A DNA stretch of 64,000 nucleotides. It comes from Monoplex corrugatus (Eukaryota > Mollusca > Gastropoda > Littorinimorpha > Ranellidae). The stretch lies in NCBI GenBank assembly GCA_030674185.1, contig JAPXFY010000026.1:39370131-39434130 (forward strand). Direction: 5' to 3'. A model generated the notes under the pieces. That model ran no database searches. It saw only the letters and a list, made by a program, of their open reading frames with translations, and had not been told where the DNA came from. A program made the position numbers and the translations under genes. Numbering within the stretch: the stretch's first letter is position 1; each line of letters opens with the position of its first letter. Shown in pieces: positions 39,501 through 54,041 of this stretch.

Positions 39501-42192
39501 GATACTGTTGTATAGTTGTGAGGCGCGGACAGTCAACACGCAAAGCCAGAACAAGATTGAAGCAGCCGAAATGTGCTTTCTAACAAGAATGTTGACAGTT
39601 CCATGGACAGCAAAGCAAACAAACAAGACAGTCTTGATGGAGGCAGACACAAGAAGATCATAGACAAAGAAGATAAGGGAAAGACGAGCAACATTTATAA
39701 GCCATTTTATGAGGAAAAGGGTATTAGTGAACCTGGTCACAACAGGAAAGCTGGAGGGAAAGAGAACAGCAGGTAGACCCAAGGAAAAATATTGGACGGA
39801 CTTGCAGGGTGGCTGAGGACAGACAGGGTAGAAGATGTACTTGCAGCGACAAAGGATAGATGCATATGGAGGGCCATGATCACCAACGCCATGCGGCAGG
39901 GTACATGATGATGATGATGAAGTCCTGGATGGAATGATCAGATTTCTTTCTTTTCTTTTATTGTTGTTTAAAGCCCAGCCGACTGCGCAGAGCCATATCA
40001 AGGCTATTACCGCTTCAAAACACACAAAACTTCAACAGGAAAAAAAAGAAGAAGAAAACAAAATTAAGTACACATATCAATGCATTCGCGCATATAATCT
40101 AACGACATGTCCCTGGCGTAGGACCATTCAGTCCGATTTATCGCACAGGGGAGATTTAAAAAACACACCTGAATTCAAATATAAGCATACATAAGGACAC
40201 CAAAACATATATAAAACAGGCATAAATTATCTAAAATCGCTTCCGCACATCTCACTTCCCTAGAGCCAAAAATGCACTTCATACATGTACCCAATTATCA
40301 ATCCGAAGAAAAAGTACGTAAGACTTTATCGAAAAAATACAGGTGAATGGACCATTAAGGCAGAAAATAAGTAGAAATGACAGAAAGCAAGGCAACAAGG
40401 CAGAAACAAAGAGAGTAACAGAAAAGAGGAATGATCAGCTCAGCAGACGACAAACATAAAAAGTGCAGCTGAAACAAATTTTCAAAAGATCGATCTGTTA
40501 AAAAGTACAGACTCCGTCTGATGTTAGAGTAGGGCTTCCCGCTTTTTTTTTTTATGTCCGAATCGGAATCGACAGACGCTTTGTCCATTGTTTAAAGCCC
40601 AGCCGATGCGTAGAGCCATATCAGGGCTGTAAACATTTCAATACACACACAATACTTCAACAGGAAAAAAACAAAGAAAAAGAATGTTCACACATCAATG
40701 CATTTGTGCACATAATCTAAGGAGATGCCTTTGGTGTTGACCACTCGGTCCAACTTATCACACAGGTATTTCAAAAATACACCTGAAAACACATTTAAAC
40801 ATAACTAAGGACACTAAAACATGTAAAAACAGGCCTCAATCTCATTTCCTTAAAGCCAAAAACACACTTCATACATGTATCCTGTTATCAATCCTAAGAG
40901 AAAGTGCGTAAGACTTTATTGAACACTTGCAGGTGAAAGGACCAGCAAGGCAGAAAATGATAGGAAGAAATGATAGAAAGCAAAGGAAGAAGGAAGAAAC
41001 AAAGCGAGTGACAGAAAAGAGGAAATTTCTAGCACAAAGTTTCCAGAAGGCGGGGATACCATTTATACTGAAAGAGTCCCCGGCATCCCCACGGAGGGTG
41101 TGTGTGTGTGTGTGTGACTGAGTACCTGACCCTTTTCTGTGATTTGGACAGAAGATGGGCACCGTCCTTATAATGCCCACCATGAGAAAAACTAAATCTT
41201 CACCAGCTTGCTTCGCTACGACCTCAGGGTTAAGACACAACCCTTGATTAATTATGAAAACTGCTAAAATTGAAAAATCTATCGATGCTGAGAACACTAA
41301 CCTGGATCATACTCATGCAGCTTTTAAAGCATTTGCAATTCTCCGTACAAATTAATCCGACCTTGGGCCCAACTTCGGTAAATACTTTGCATGCGCGCGC
41401 GCACACAAACAGGGACGCACTCTCACAAATGCACGCACGCAGGAACATTCCATTTTGCCACAAGAAACATGTTTAGGATAGATATTTATGAACAGATGCT
41501 GTAAGCTTTCTTGTAAGTGATTTCATTTTTATCAACGCGTAACAAGCAGTCTCCCACCTGGACTGTTCGCGCTGAATGAATTAAATTATTCTTTTCATTA
41601 CTATTATCAGCAGCAGCAGCAGCAGCGGTAGCAGCAGCAGTTGCAGTATCATTATTATTATATTGAGCTAAGAACAGTGATAGTATACTACAGTAATAGT
41701 ACTAGTTGTAGTAGTTACTGTTACTGTTATTTTTGTTTAAAGCCCAGCCGACTGCATAGAGCCATATCAGGGCTATAAATATTTCAAAACATACACAATA
41801 CTTCAACAGGAAAAAAAAATCGAAGGAGATGCCCCTGGCGTTGACCACTCCATCCAATTTGCCACACAGGGGATTTAAAAAACATACCTGAATATAAGTT
41901 TAAACTTATCTAAGGACACTAAAACATAAAAACGGGCCTAAATTACCAAAACGTGCTTCCACATATCTCATTTCCCTACAGCCCAAAATGCACTTAACAC
42001 ATGTACCAAGACGTTATCGAACACATACAGGTGAATGGACCAGCAAAGCAGAAAATGATAGGAAGAAATGACGATAGCAAATGAGGAAGAAACAATGAGA
42101 GTGATAAAAAAGAGGAAATTTCTAGCACAGAATTTCCAGAAGGTGCGGGATACGATTTACACTGAATGAGCCCCAGGCATCTCCACGGGGGC

Positions 42193-42236
<44 letters not shown>

Positions 42237-43823
42237 TACTATTTATATTATATTAAGCTAATAACAATGATGGTATACTACAGTAGTAGTAACAGTAGTA
42301 GTTGTATTAGTAGTGTTAGCAGTAATATCACTATCATTACATTAAGCTAAGAACAATGATGATATACTAGTAGTAGTAGTAGTAATATCACTATTATTAT
42401 GTTAAGCTAATAACAATGACGGTATACTACAGTAGCAGCAGCAGTAGTAGTAGTAGTATCATTATTATATTAAGCTAATAATACGCTGTTATACTACAAT
42501 ATAAGTAGAAGTAGCAGTAGTAGTTATATCATTATTATATTAATCTAATAACAATGATGCTATACTACAGTAGTAGTAGTAATAGTAGTAACAGTGGTAG
42601 TAGTAGTAGCATTATTATTATATCAAGCTAATAATGGTTCAGTTCAGTTCATATTGCTTATAGCCCAGCCGACTACTAGAGCCATAGCAGGGCTAACACT
42701 ACGTCAAAAAAACAAAACAAAAACCCAACCCGTTAAGATAAAAGATTACAGTTAAAAATCATGCTCACCGTTAACAAGCTATTAATAGTATACTACAATA
42801 GTAGTAGTAGTAGCAGTAGTAGTAGCATTATTATCATACTAAGCTACGAACAATGATAGTATACTATACACGCTCTATGTTGTGTTGTAAGGAACAGCCA
42901 CGTGATTCCATGGAGATCAGAAGAGATCGTGTTTCCTTGGTAACGCCCGTCATCACTACAGATTGTGGGACTTGGTCTCGTGTCTGAAACCAATCAACAC
43001 GAGATTTGAAATAGACCTAACCACAATTTTTTTTTCTGACGCCATATAACTTTACATTTATATGTATATACTTCTATAAAGACACAGACACAGACACACA
43101 GATATATATATATATAATATATATGTGTGTGTGTATGTGTGTGTGTGTGTACACATACATACGCATATATATACATACATATACATATATACAGAGAGAG
43201 ATATCTGTGCGTGTGTGTGTGTCTGTGTGTATGTGTCTGTGTGTTATTTAACACTTGCAATCTTCGATAACTGTTATTTTGTTTATAGCCCAGCCGACTG
43301 CGTACAGCCATATGAGAATATAACCGTTTCAAAACACAATACGTCAGCAAGAAAAAAAAAAGGAAAAGAAAATCAAGGACAGACATCAATGCATTCGTCC
43401 ACATAATCAAAGATGCCCTTGGCGCTGACCACTCCGTCCATTCTATCACACACGGGATTTAAAAAAAACTACTGATTACAAATCCAAACATAACTAAGGA
43501 CACTAGAACATATATCAAAATTGGCCTAAATTACTTAAAATTGCTTCCGCATATTTCATTTCCCTAGAGTCAAAAATGCACTCAGTACGTATACCCAATT
43601 ATCAGTCCTAAGAAAAAGTATGAAAGTCTTTATCAAACACATACAACTGAATGGACCAGCAAGACAGAAAATGATAAGAAAATGTTAATTTTCATTTTTT
43701 GCTTAAACTAAGCACAGCCGACCGCACAGAGCCATATCATAATAATTATAATAATTACAATATTTATATAGCGCAAAATCTTGATAAAATCAAATCTAAG
43801 CACTGAAGCAGACACACACGTAA

Positions 43824-43854
<31 letters not shown>

Positions 43855-46800
43855 CGCATGGCTATAAATGGGGAGAAAGAATAAAAGCAATAAAAGCAAG
43901 AATAAAAGCAATGGAAAATTATAGAGAGCATAGCATATACAATTATATATTATAACCATGTGATTCCCTCCGAGCGGAGACAGGCTGCAGAGGGGGGGGG
44001 GGGGGGGGTTGAGTGAGGTTAGGATTTTATGCGGAGGAGAAAAGGTGAGTTTTGAGAGCGGACTTGAAGGAGACAAAAGTAGGTTGCTGACGGACTGAGA
44101 GAGGAAGTTTGTTCCAGGAGAGTGGACCAGAAACAGAGAAGGCTCGTGGACCATAGGTATTGAGCTTAGTGCGTGGAAAGCGAAAAGTCAGAGGATCGGA
44201 GGCAGAGCGGAGGGTACGTGAGGGAAGATAGATCTCAAGTAGGCTCGACAGGTAATCGGGGGCTGCGTTATTGAGGCTTTTGTAGCACATGGTGTCTAGT
44301 TTGTACTGTATGCGCTTTGATACAGGGAGCCAGTGAAGTTGTGCCAGGAAAGGAGATATGTGGTCAGCTTTTTTCTTTTTGAGTACAAGGCGTACAGCAT
44401 TGTTTTGAATGCGCTGTAGGATGTGAATGGTGGAGGCAGGAAGACCAGACAGGAGTGAATTGCAATAGTCAATGCGAGACATTATGAAGGAGAGAACGAG
44501 TTTTGCAGTTGTTTCGACAGAGATACTTCCTGATCAGCCTTATACGATGGAGATGATAGTAGCAGGATCTGGCAGTTTGAGAAACAAAGTTGTTCATGGA
44601 GAGGGTAGAGTCAATGCAGACACCAAGGTTTTTAGCTGAATCAGAAATTGGGACTGATGTGTTACATAATGGGAGAGAAAGAGAAGGCAGCTGAGAAAGT
44701 TTCTGACGGGTGCCAATGAGGATAGCTTCTGTTTTGTCGTCATTAAGCTGAAGTCTATTGTGTGTCATCCAGTTCTTAATGTCCGAGTAACACTCAGTGG
44801 TGCGAGTCAACAGGCGCTGTATATTATCAGGTGAGTCACTGTCTTGAAGTTGGGTGTCATCAGCATAGAAGTGGTGTTTTATAGAATGGGAGTTGATGAT
44901 GGTGGACAGGGGGGAGGTGTAAAGAGTGAACAGAACAGGGCCAAGGACAGATCCTTGTGGAACACCACAGGTCAGGTATGCAGGTTGAGAGTAAGTGCCA
45001 TTGATGAGAATGGTTTGTTTTCTGTTGGATAGGTATGAAGTGAACCAAGACAGAGCAATGTCAGAGATGCCAAAAGTATGATGAAGTCTAGAAAGGAGAA
45101 TACCATGATCAATGGTATCAAAGGCTGCAGACAGATCAAGGAGTGTGAGGAGAGACTTTGCCAGTATCAGTTGCAAGGAGGAGATTGTTGAGAATGTGTA
45201 GTAGGGCAGTTTCAGTGCTATGGCACTGGCGGTAGGCTGACTGGAAAGGATTGAGGAGATTGTTGGCAGACAGGTGAGAGTTCAGCTGGTTGAGGACGAC
45301 TTTTTCAAGGAGTTTTGACAAGAAAGAGAGATTAGAGATAGGCCGGTAATTTTTCAGTTCATTTGGATTTAAATTGTGTTTCTTGAGGAGAGGGTGAACA
45401 ATAGCAGACTTGAAAGAATCAGGGACAGTTCCAGTTTGAAGAGAAGTGTTGATGATGTCAGTGATGAATGGGAGGAGAGTAGGGAGACAGTCGGCGTAGA
45501 GAGAACCTGGAAGAGGATCCAGTTCGCAGGTTTTGAACGACATGGATCTGATTGTGTTGAGAATTTCTTCTTGTGAGACTGGGTTAAAAGTAGTAAGAGG
45601 TGTGCCAGAGAAGGAAGGGTCAGGTGGGCATGGTTGACAGGGTGTCCTGTCAAGCCTGTCACAAAGAGTTTGTATTTTGGTGGTGAAATAGGGCTATAAC
45701 CGTTTCAAAATGTACACAATACTTCAACAGGGGAAAAAAGGAGGAAAGAAAATTAAGTACACATATCAATGCATTCGCACACATAATATAACGAGATGCC
45801 TCCGGCGTTGGCCACTCCGTCTAGTTTACCACACAGGGTCTTTAAAAAAACATACCTGAATACAAATTTAAATATACCTAAGGACACTAAAACGTATATA
45901 AACACGGCCTAAATTACCTAAAATTACTTCTGCATATAACATTTCCCTAGAGTCAAAAATGCACTTAATACATGTATCCAATTATCAATCCCAAGACAGT
46001 ACGTAAAACTTTATCGAACAAATACAGATGAATGGACCAGCAAGGCACAAAATGATAGAAAGAAATGAATAAAGCAAATGAGCAAGGCAAAAAGAAAAGA
46101 GTGATAAAAAAAGACGAAATTTCTAGTACAGAATTTCCAGAAAGTGGGGACACTATATTGAAAGAGCATCCGACATCCCTTGGGGGAGGGGGTGGGGGGA
46201 GGGTGCGGTTCACATGGGCACTGGGTTGTGACTAGTGTGGAGTCTCATCAGGACCTCTTCTGCTCTTTGGCCAACAAATGGTCGTCGTCATTTTCTGTCC
46301 GTGGCTTAACGAGTTGGTGATGTTCCTCTTCTCTCTCGTGTAATTGATGTAGTCTGTCTTCAAGTCCTCCTGTGTTTACAGGTTCATCTACCATACGTTG
46401 TTGTATGACTGGTCTTCACGGGCTCATCATTTTACTAGCTCATCTACGGTTACATGATCATCTAATAGATTGCCAGCTCATCTACGGTTACATGATCAGT
46501 TAATGTAAATGGATTAGCAAACGGGTGTTATTACTGTTATTGTTGTTATTGTTTAAAGCCCAGCCGACTGCGTAGAGCCATATCACAGCTATTACCGCTT
46601 CAAAACATACAAAACTTCAACAGGAAAAAAAAAGAAGAAAATTAAGTACACATATCAATGTATTCGCGCACATAATCTAAGGACATGCCCCCGGCGTTGA
46701 CCACTCCGTGCAATTTATCGCACAGGGGATATAAAAAACATACCTGAATACAAACTTAAGTATACATAAGAACACCAAAACATATATTCAAATATATGCA

Positions 46801-47515
46801 ATGGCCACTGCCCACTGACTGACTCTTGAGATCAATGAATGTACATCCAGGAACTTTTTTTTTGAAAAATCACAACCCTGTGATGTGACACGTCTCAGAA
46901 AAGCAGACGGTATTCTCTTATTGTTGCATAAAGCCCAGCCGACTGCGTGGAGCCACATCAGGGCTATAATTTGCTTCATACCTGAAATCAAATTTAAACA
47001 TAACTAAGGACACCAAAACGTATACAAAAACAGGCCTTAATTACTAAAATTGTTTCGTCTATCTCCTTTCCCAAGAGCCAAAAATGCACTCAACACCCTA
47101 ACTATAAATCCTAAGAGAAAGTACGTAAGACTTCATCGAACACATACAGGTGAATGGACCAGCACGGCAGAAAATGGTAGAAAGCAAAGGAACAAGGCAG
47201 AAACAGAGCGATACAAAAGAGGAAATTTCTAGCACAGAATTTCCGAAAGGCAGGGATACTATTTATACTGAAAGAGCCCCCGCATCCCCACGGGGGAAGC
47301 AGACAGTATGACCCAAAAATACGTTATCAAGAGCTAAGAGGTCAGAGAGATGGCTGAACAACACACGTCAACCATTATATCACACAACGCTTTTAACTAC
47401 CGACCATCGTGGCATCGTGTAATCATTTACGTTAAGTATAATTATGTTTATGATCATAAGTAGTATGTGTATGTATGGTTAAACGCTGTTATCATGCATT
47501 CGTTTGTGAACGTGT

Positions 47516-47582
<67 letters not shown>

Positions 47583-47583
47583 A

Positions 47584-47616
<33 letters not shown>

Positions 47617-47981
47617 ATGCGTGTGCGCGTGCGTGTTTGCATGTGTGTGTGCCCGCGTACGCGCTTGCTTTTGTGTGTGTGTGTGTGTGTGCGCGCGCGC
47701 GCGCGCGCGTGCATGTGTGTGTGAGACTAAGATATCAGTTCTTCTCTAGGTCTTACATTTAGTCCTATGTGTAATGAGCAGTGAATCCAAATGACTGGAT
47801 AAATTATCGACATGACACGTTTTGGTTCAGACACTTATAGTATCATATGTACACGCACCCAATCATCCCTGTGGAAACAAAAAGTCATGGATGTAAGTAA
47901 GTACGATCTTCGGTAATAGTGCAGTTGTTAGATAAGATCTCTCCGGCTTCTTCAAATTTTGAGCATACATACATGCCCGGG

Positions 47982-48038
<57 letters not shown>

Positions 48039-51000
48039 GGGGTGGGGATCATGCGCTGTGCCTCCCAGATTTATATGCCCTCCAGGTCCATGTACCCTCC
48101 CCCCCTCTCTCTCTCTTTTGATTGATCATGATCTACGATCATTAATTGAAACAATGCTTGTTATGACGCTAAACATTGGTGAAACTGCAGCCTCCAACTG
48201 CAATTTTCTCATTTTGTGCAGTCACTCGAGAGTAGACTGACCCGTCGCTAAACACCTGTCTCCTCTGCAAGCTTCAAGGATAAGTAAAAATGTACTTAAA
48301 GGTACGCCAGGACTTACGATTAATCCCTCGTCATCTCACATGCCAAATTAAAAGCACATCTATGGCGATGCAAATAGTTAATTTCCGGCCGTGAGGTGTA
48401 TGGTGTACCGAGGCGATGGTGCGCGTCATGCTACCAGTGTTCGTCGAGCTTTAGTATCTACGTCTCTCTCTCTCGCGCGCGCGCGGGCGCGCACGAGCGG
48501 AAGAGAACACAGACTTGGGGGGTATGTAGATCGGCTCCCTGGCCTGGAATCACTATTTCACACTAATTTTTGAAAACTTTTTTTTAAAGGATCATCGCAG
48601 TCATGGAAGCTACCTTTGTTCTCACCTTTTCTTTTTTTTTGTCCCAATTTTCTACGCAACCTTAATAGCCAAAGAAGCTGGCACATTTTTTTCAATGCGA
48701 TGATGATGATGTCCATGATGATGATAATCATAATGCTATGGAGTTTCATCTAAGATTGAGGCTGCGTCACAGGGTTGTACTCTACGCTTACTATCATAAT
48801 ACATCCTGGCGTCAACCAGGCCTGAGATACAGACACCTGCTGTACTGATCAGAAGATTTGAGCAACACTCTCAATAACGCATCCATGAAGTGGATGGAGA
48901 CCCACCTGTGTGGTTTCAGTCTTCCCAATGAGCCTATAGCACGCCCAACTCTGGGTAGGAGCCAGTTAGAGCCGAAAAATCCCACAGTGATTTTTGAAGG
49001 GACTGGTGGGGATTCGAACCCACAACCTTCCAGTCGGTAGTCCGTTGCGTTAAGCACACCATGGCGACTGGTATTTCACACTGATCTAACTAACACTAAC
49101 CTTCACCCGACCTCTAACCCTCACTCTTCCTGTCGGCAGCATATTCATGGTGACAACCGATCTTGACGGCGACGGTTAGGACAAGGGCCGATACGCAGTA
49201 TCTGCAATTCATGTCCATAAGCAAAATCCGTGAGGACGGAATTGCACTTTTACTGATCTGCTATGATTTTCTTGGATTTTGTATAATCCTAAGCCTAGTT
49301 ATATCCCAAACTTTCACCCATAGAATCGGTTTCTCCTTGAATGGATTAACGATCCGAAAGTGAGGGAGACGGTTATGATTAGAGTTAAGCCATAGGGTAT
49401 TAAAAAAAAAAGTGTTCGACAAATAAAATCCAGCCGTTTATTCAAGCGTGAGATCTGCACAAACGAGAGAGACTAAACTGTACCATTACCCAATCTTCGT
49501 ATGCACACTGATTTACCAGTGCCATACTTGAACTGAAAAAAAAGTCCTTGATCTGTGAGGTCAGCTGTCTCAGATGACCAGCATGGAGAAAAACATTAAG
49601 AACGAAGAGATCTGTGAGATCAGCCAATTATATGAAGTGGTTTGGCTGAATTTAATGACAGGATGCCAGTCAACCAGCCAGTCCTTCGAGCCTACAGCAG
49701 ACACTTGGGCTTCAGAGACAAGGGAAGACCATGGCGGTGCTGGACAGATGGACCTGCAGACACGCTCCATACCATGACTCTACGCCAGGTTTCCTGTCTA
49801 GTTACAGACTGGTAGCTTCATCACCCTGTGACATCTCGCAGTACAAGAGGAAGGCCAAAGTAAGTACTGCCTGTACAAGCTGACCTTCAAACAACATGTG
49901 CTGATAACACAGACCTATTCGCAAACGAATTACCCAAGCGAGAAAACTAAACCGACAATAAATTAAGCAAAGCCATAGGGCACACGCACACACTAAAATG
50001 CATCAACTACGGCAGGCAAGCAGGCACACACACATACACACACGTTTACGAAAAAACACCAAGTACGTTTTTGAATGAAAAAAAAAAGCAGTAATAACAG
50101 TATTGATTAAACTTATTTACCTAAAATTTATCAAGAATGAAAGTTGAAACGTGGAAAATATATCAACTCACTTTTTCAGTAATTTCCGAGGCCCTGAAGA
50201 AAGATTTCTGAATACTATCGACTTTTTTTTTAGTCCGTTTTAGAGACAAATATTTTGTCCATTATTCGCTTCCTGACGATAAACAAACAGCACGTGTCCA
50301 GCTGAATGACCACAAATGACGTCAACAATTTTTTTTTCAAACTCGCCAACGCTCAAAATTTCAATGAAAACGAGATGCACATGCCAGACCCAGCTCACGA
50401 ACTGTGAAGGTGTTTCTCCCCGTTTCCTTTCTTCGCCACACCAGCCTTCGAAATTCACGCGCAACTTGCACACAATGACACTGGCGGTTTCCGGCCAAAA
50501 GGTCTTTGATATGTGAAAAAAAAAAAAGCTGTCCTACTTCACGCCATGAGCGGTCGTCTGCTAAAGCGGTCACTTAGTCTTACCTGACATGCGCAGTACG
50601 TGAGTTCTACTAATTTTCAATGTCAAGGACTGCGCTAAAAATAGATTGAAGTAGCATGCTGTAGGTAGAACAATTAATTTCCTGTGATGGGGGGGGGGGG
50701 GGGGGAGAAGAATAAATACGACGCAGAATATTGCGATATCTTTGTCAAACTTGTACTGCTAATATTTCCTGGTGTACAAAATATAAAACTTCATCAAATT
50801 TGTCTATGATCCATTAAACAGCAATGGAGTTTCTAACAATGGACGACATTTATATCTTTTTTCGTGAAGATTCAAAAGGGCGGTTCACATCCATTCAAAC
50901 TTCCAGTACTCGTTCTTGACAATTAGACAGCTATGCCGTCAAAATGGATAAAAATCAATCCAACTGCCTTGAATTTCCTGCTGATACGCTGACACAATTC

Positions 51001-51953
51001 TGTCAGCAGACATAAGACAATGCGCGTTGATACTGACAAGTTTCCAAATTGTCAAGCCATGTTGATGAGTCTCCTTTTATATAAAGAAAAACCACCAATT
51101 GTGAATCAAAAATTGTCCCCTGTTATTTGGATAAATACAGTAAACTAATAATGTTTTTTCGTTTCTTTATAATAATTTTGGTACCACTTGTTCATAAGCA
51201 GCCAAGAAATCTGTTGGCCGATTGTCATTATTCGTTAGATTAACTTTCATGGCCCAGATATTGGGCAGACAATTTGTTTCTTTCCTTTTTTTTTTGTTCG
51301 TTTGTTGTTTTTTATTTTATTTAATTAATTTTTTTTGCTAAGGTGTGTTTTGGATCTGTCGCATTCGTGCACAATATCTGACACAGACTTGCCCCCACAT
51401 TCCTGGACTCAAATTTGTATACACTGAGAGGTAGTGGTGGCCTTGTGGTTAATGTACCAGGTCCTGGGTTCAATTCTTGTCCGATATTTCACCTGTTCAA
51501 GACTATGGGTGATGGTTTTGGGTGCATTTCTACTGATGTGTATGTGTGTGTGTGTGCGTGCGTGCGTGCGCGCGCGCGTGCGCGTGCGTGCGTGTGTGCG
51601 TGCGTGTGTGTGTAAGTCCCAGTTGTTTCGTACATCAAACTTTCACTATGCTGTATTTTATTTGGGAACTGGTCATCACGTAGTGATTACACACGATTCT
51701 AGCTAAGCTTCGTTCTCTACCGTTATATAAACACTTCAGTACTGAACGTATGTCCCTGTAAAACGTGCAGATATGTGGCGTTCCTGGCACGTGAGACGGT
51801 GGAAATCACCTAAAATTTTTATTGTTATTGTTATTGTTGTTTAAAGCCCAGCCGATTGCGTAGTGCCATATCAGGGCTATAACCGTTTCAAAACATACAA
51901 AACAGGAAAAGAGAGAGAAAAAAGAAAGAAAATTAGGTACATATATGTATATA

Positions 51954-52040
<87 letters not shown>

Positions 52041-54002
52041 GCATAAACAGGCCTACATTACTCAAAATTTGCTTCTGCACATCTCATTTCCCTACAGCCA
52101 AAAAGGCACTTAATACGTACCCAATTATCACTCCTAAGAGAAAAGTACGTAAGACTTTCGAACAATTACATGTGAATGGACAAGCAAGGCAGAAAATCAT
52201 AGGAAGAAATGACAGAAAGCAAAGGAATAAGGCAGAAACAAAAAGAGAGACAGAAAAGAGAAAATTTCTAGCACAGAACTTCCAGAAGGTGGGGATACTA
52301 TTTATACTGAAAGAGCCTCCGCCCCCGCCCCCCTGGCATCCCCACGGGGGGGGGGGGGGGGGAAAGACAGAGAGCAAGTCAAACTCAAACTAAAACAAAA
52401 TATGAAAAAAAGGAAATAGGGGGTGATGAGGCCACTCTCTGTGCCAGATTCCCATCGAACATCACGCAATAGGCCCTTGACTGGAACCTACAAGGAAAAT
52501 GAAATGCAGGAAGATTACAACAGACATGGTAACGGAGTACTGCCGAAGAGGTGATGGCAGCCAGAACGACATGGGCAAAGCTCAAGAGACTCTCCCGAAA
52601 GCAGAGCGTTGGCAGAATGTTGCACTGGCTCTATGTTCCGCCAGGAATTCAGAGACTTTTAAGTCAAGTCAGTCAGTCACCAAGTAAAAAAACAAAACAA
52701 AAAACAAACGAGACAATTTTGATGGAGGCAGACACAAGAAGATCATTGATAAGGAAGATTAGGAAAAGACAAGCAACATTTATAGGCCATTTTATGAAGA
52801 AAGGGGAATTCGAGTACCTGGTAACAACAGGAAAGCTGGAGGGAAAGAGAACAGCAGGTAGACCCAGGGAGAAAATAATGGACGGACTTGCAGGGTGGCT
52901 GAGGACAGAAAGGATGGAAGATGTGCTTGAGGCGACAAGGGATAGATGCATATGGAGGGCTATGATCGCCAACGCCATGCAGCAGGACACATGATGATGA
53001 TGATAAATCAGTCACCCCAGTGGGGATGCTGGGGGCTCTTTCAGTATAACAGTATCCCCATCTTCTGTAAATTCTGTGCTGGAAATTTCCTCTTTTCGTG
53101 TCACTCTCTTTGTTTCTTTCTTCTTTCTTTGCTTTCAGTCATTTCTTCCTATCATTTTCTGTCCTGCTGGTCCATTCACCTGTATGTGTTCCATAACATC
53201 TTACGTACTTTCTCTTAGGAGCGATGATAATTGGGTACATGTATTAAATGCATTTTTGACTCTAGCTAGCTGAGATATGTGTAAGCAATTTTAGGTAATT
53301 TATGCCCGTTTTTATATGTTTTAGTGTCCTTAGTTATGTTTAAATTTGTATTCTTTTTTTTTTTTTTAAATCCCCTGTGCGATAAATTGGACGGAATGGT
53401 CAACGGTCGGGGCATCTCCTTAGATTATATGCGCTAATGTATGATATGTGTACATAATTTTGTTTGCCTCCCCCCCTGTAGTATATGGTTTGAAACGGTC
53501 ATAGCCATGATATGGCTCTTCGCAGTCGGCTGGGCTTTAAACAATAAAATAATAACAACAATAACAGATCAGTCAGTCTCATTCTAACAGACCGTTCTTT
53601 TCATTCCCTTTTATTGCTACCACTTCAAAGCATACCAGACTATTTGACAGAGTCGCCCTATATGTCAAATTCATAAGATAATAACAATAATGATAAGCAC
53701 GTGCATCTGCATGCAAGCATGCACGCACAGATTCTTGGCGCGTGCACGTGTATGTGCACATGTACATGTACATGGACCTACATTGTATGTGCTCACATGC
53801 ATCCGTACATACAAGTATATGTACATACATACACCGAAACGAACATGCACAAAATTGCGTACATTATTCCATGTCACACATGTATACATACATACGCACA
53901 TAATCCTATCCCTACATTACACACATGCATTCACATACACAAGACAATAGTTACACATAACCGCCATCGCATACACACACACACACCACACACTACACGC
54001 AA

Positions 54003-54041
<39 letters not shown>

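Larger units (their letters stand above)
41580..42868. repeat. TAG-rich compound tandem array next to exon 2
   Basis: Units of ~75 bp alternate (TAG)n/(CAG)n with TATTAAGCTAATAACAATGA and TATACTACAGTAG. A pure (TAG)n run of 15 units lies at 42191-42236. Two retroposons interrupt the array. It ends with TAGTATACTATAC at the exon 2 donor. Confidence 0.85.

Noticed and set aside
49008..49080. tRNA gene on the minus strand (perfect B box)
   Set aside because: A convincing acceptor stem and anticodon arm could not be drawn; more likely a SINE head.
49574..49777. 67-codon plus-strand frame with fairly normal composition
   Set aside because: No splice partners or recognised family; chance is sufficient in 64 kb.
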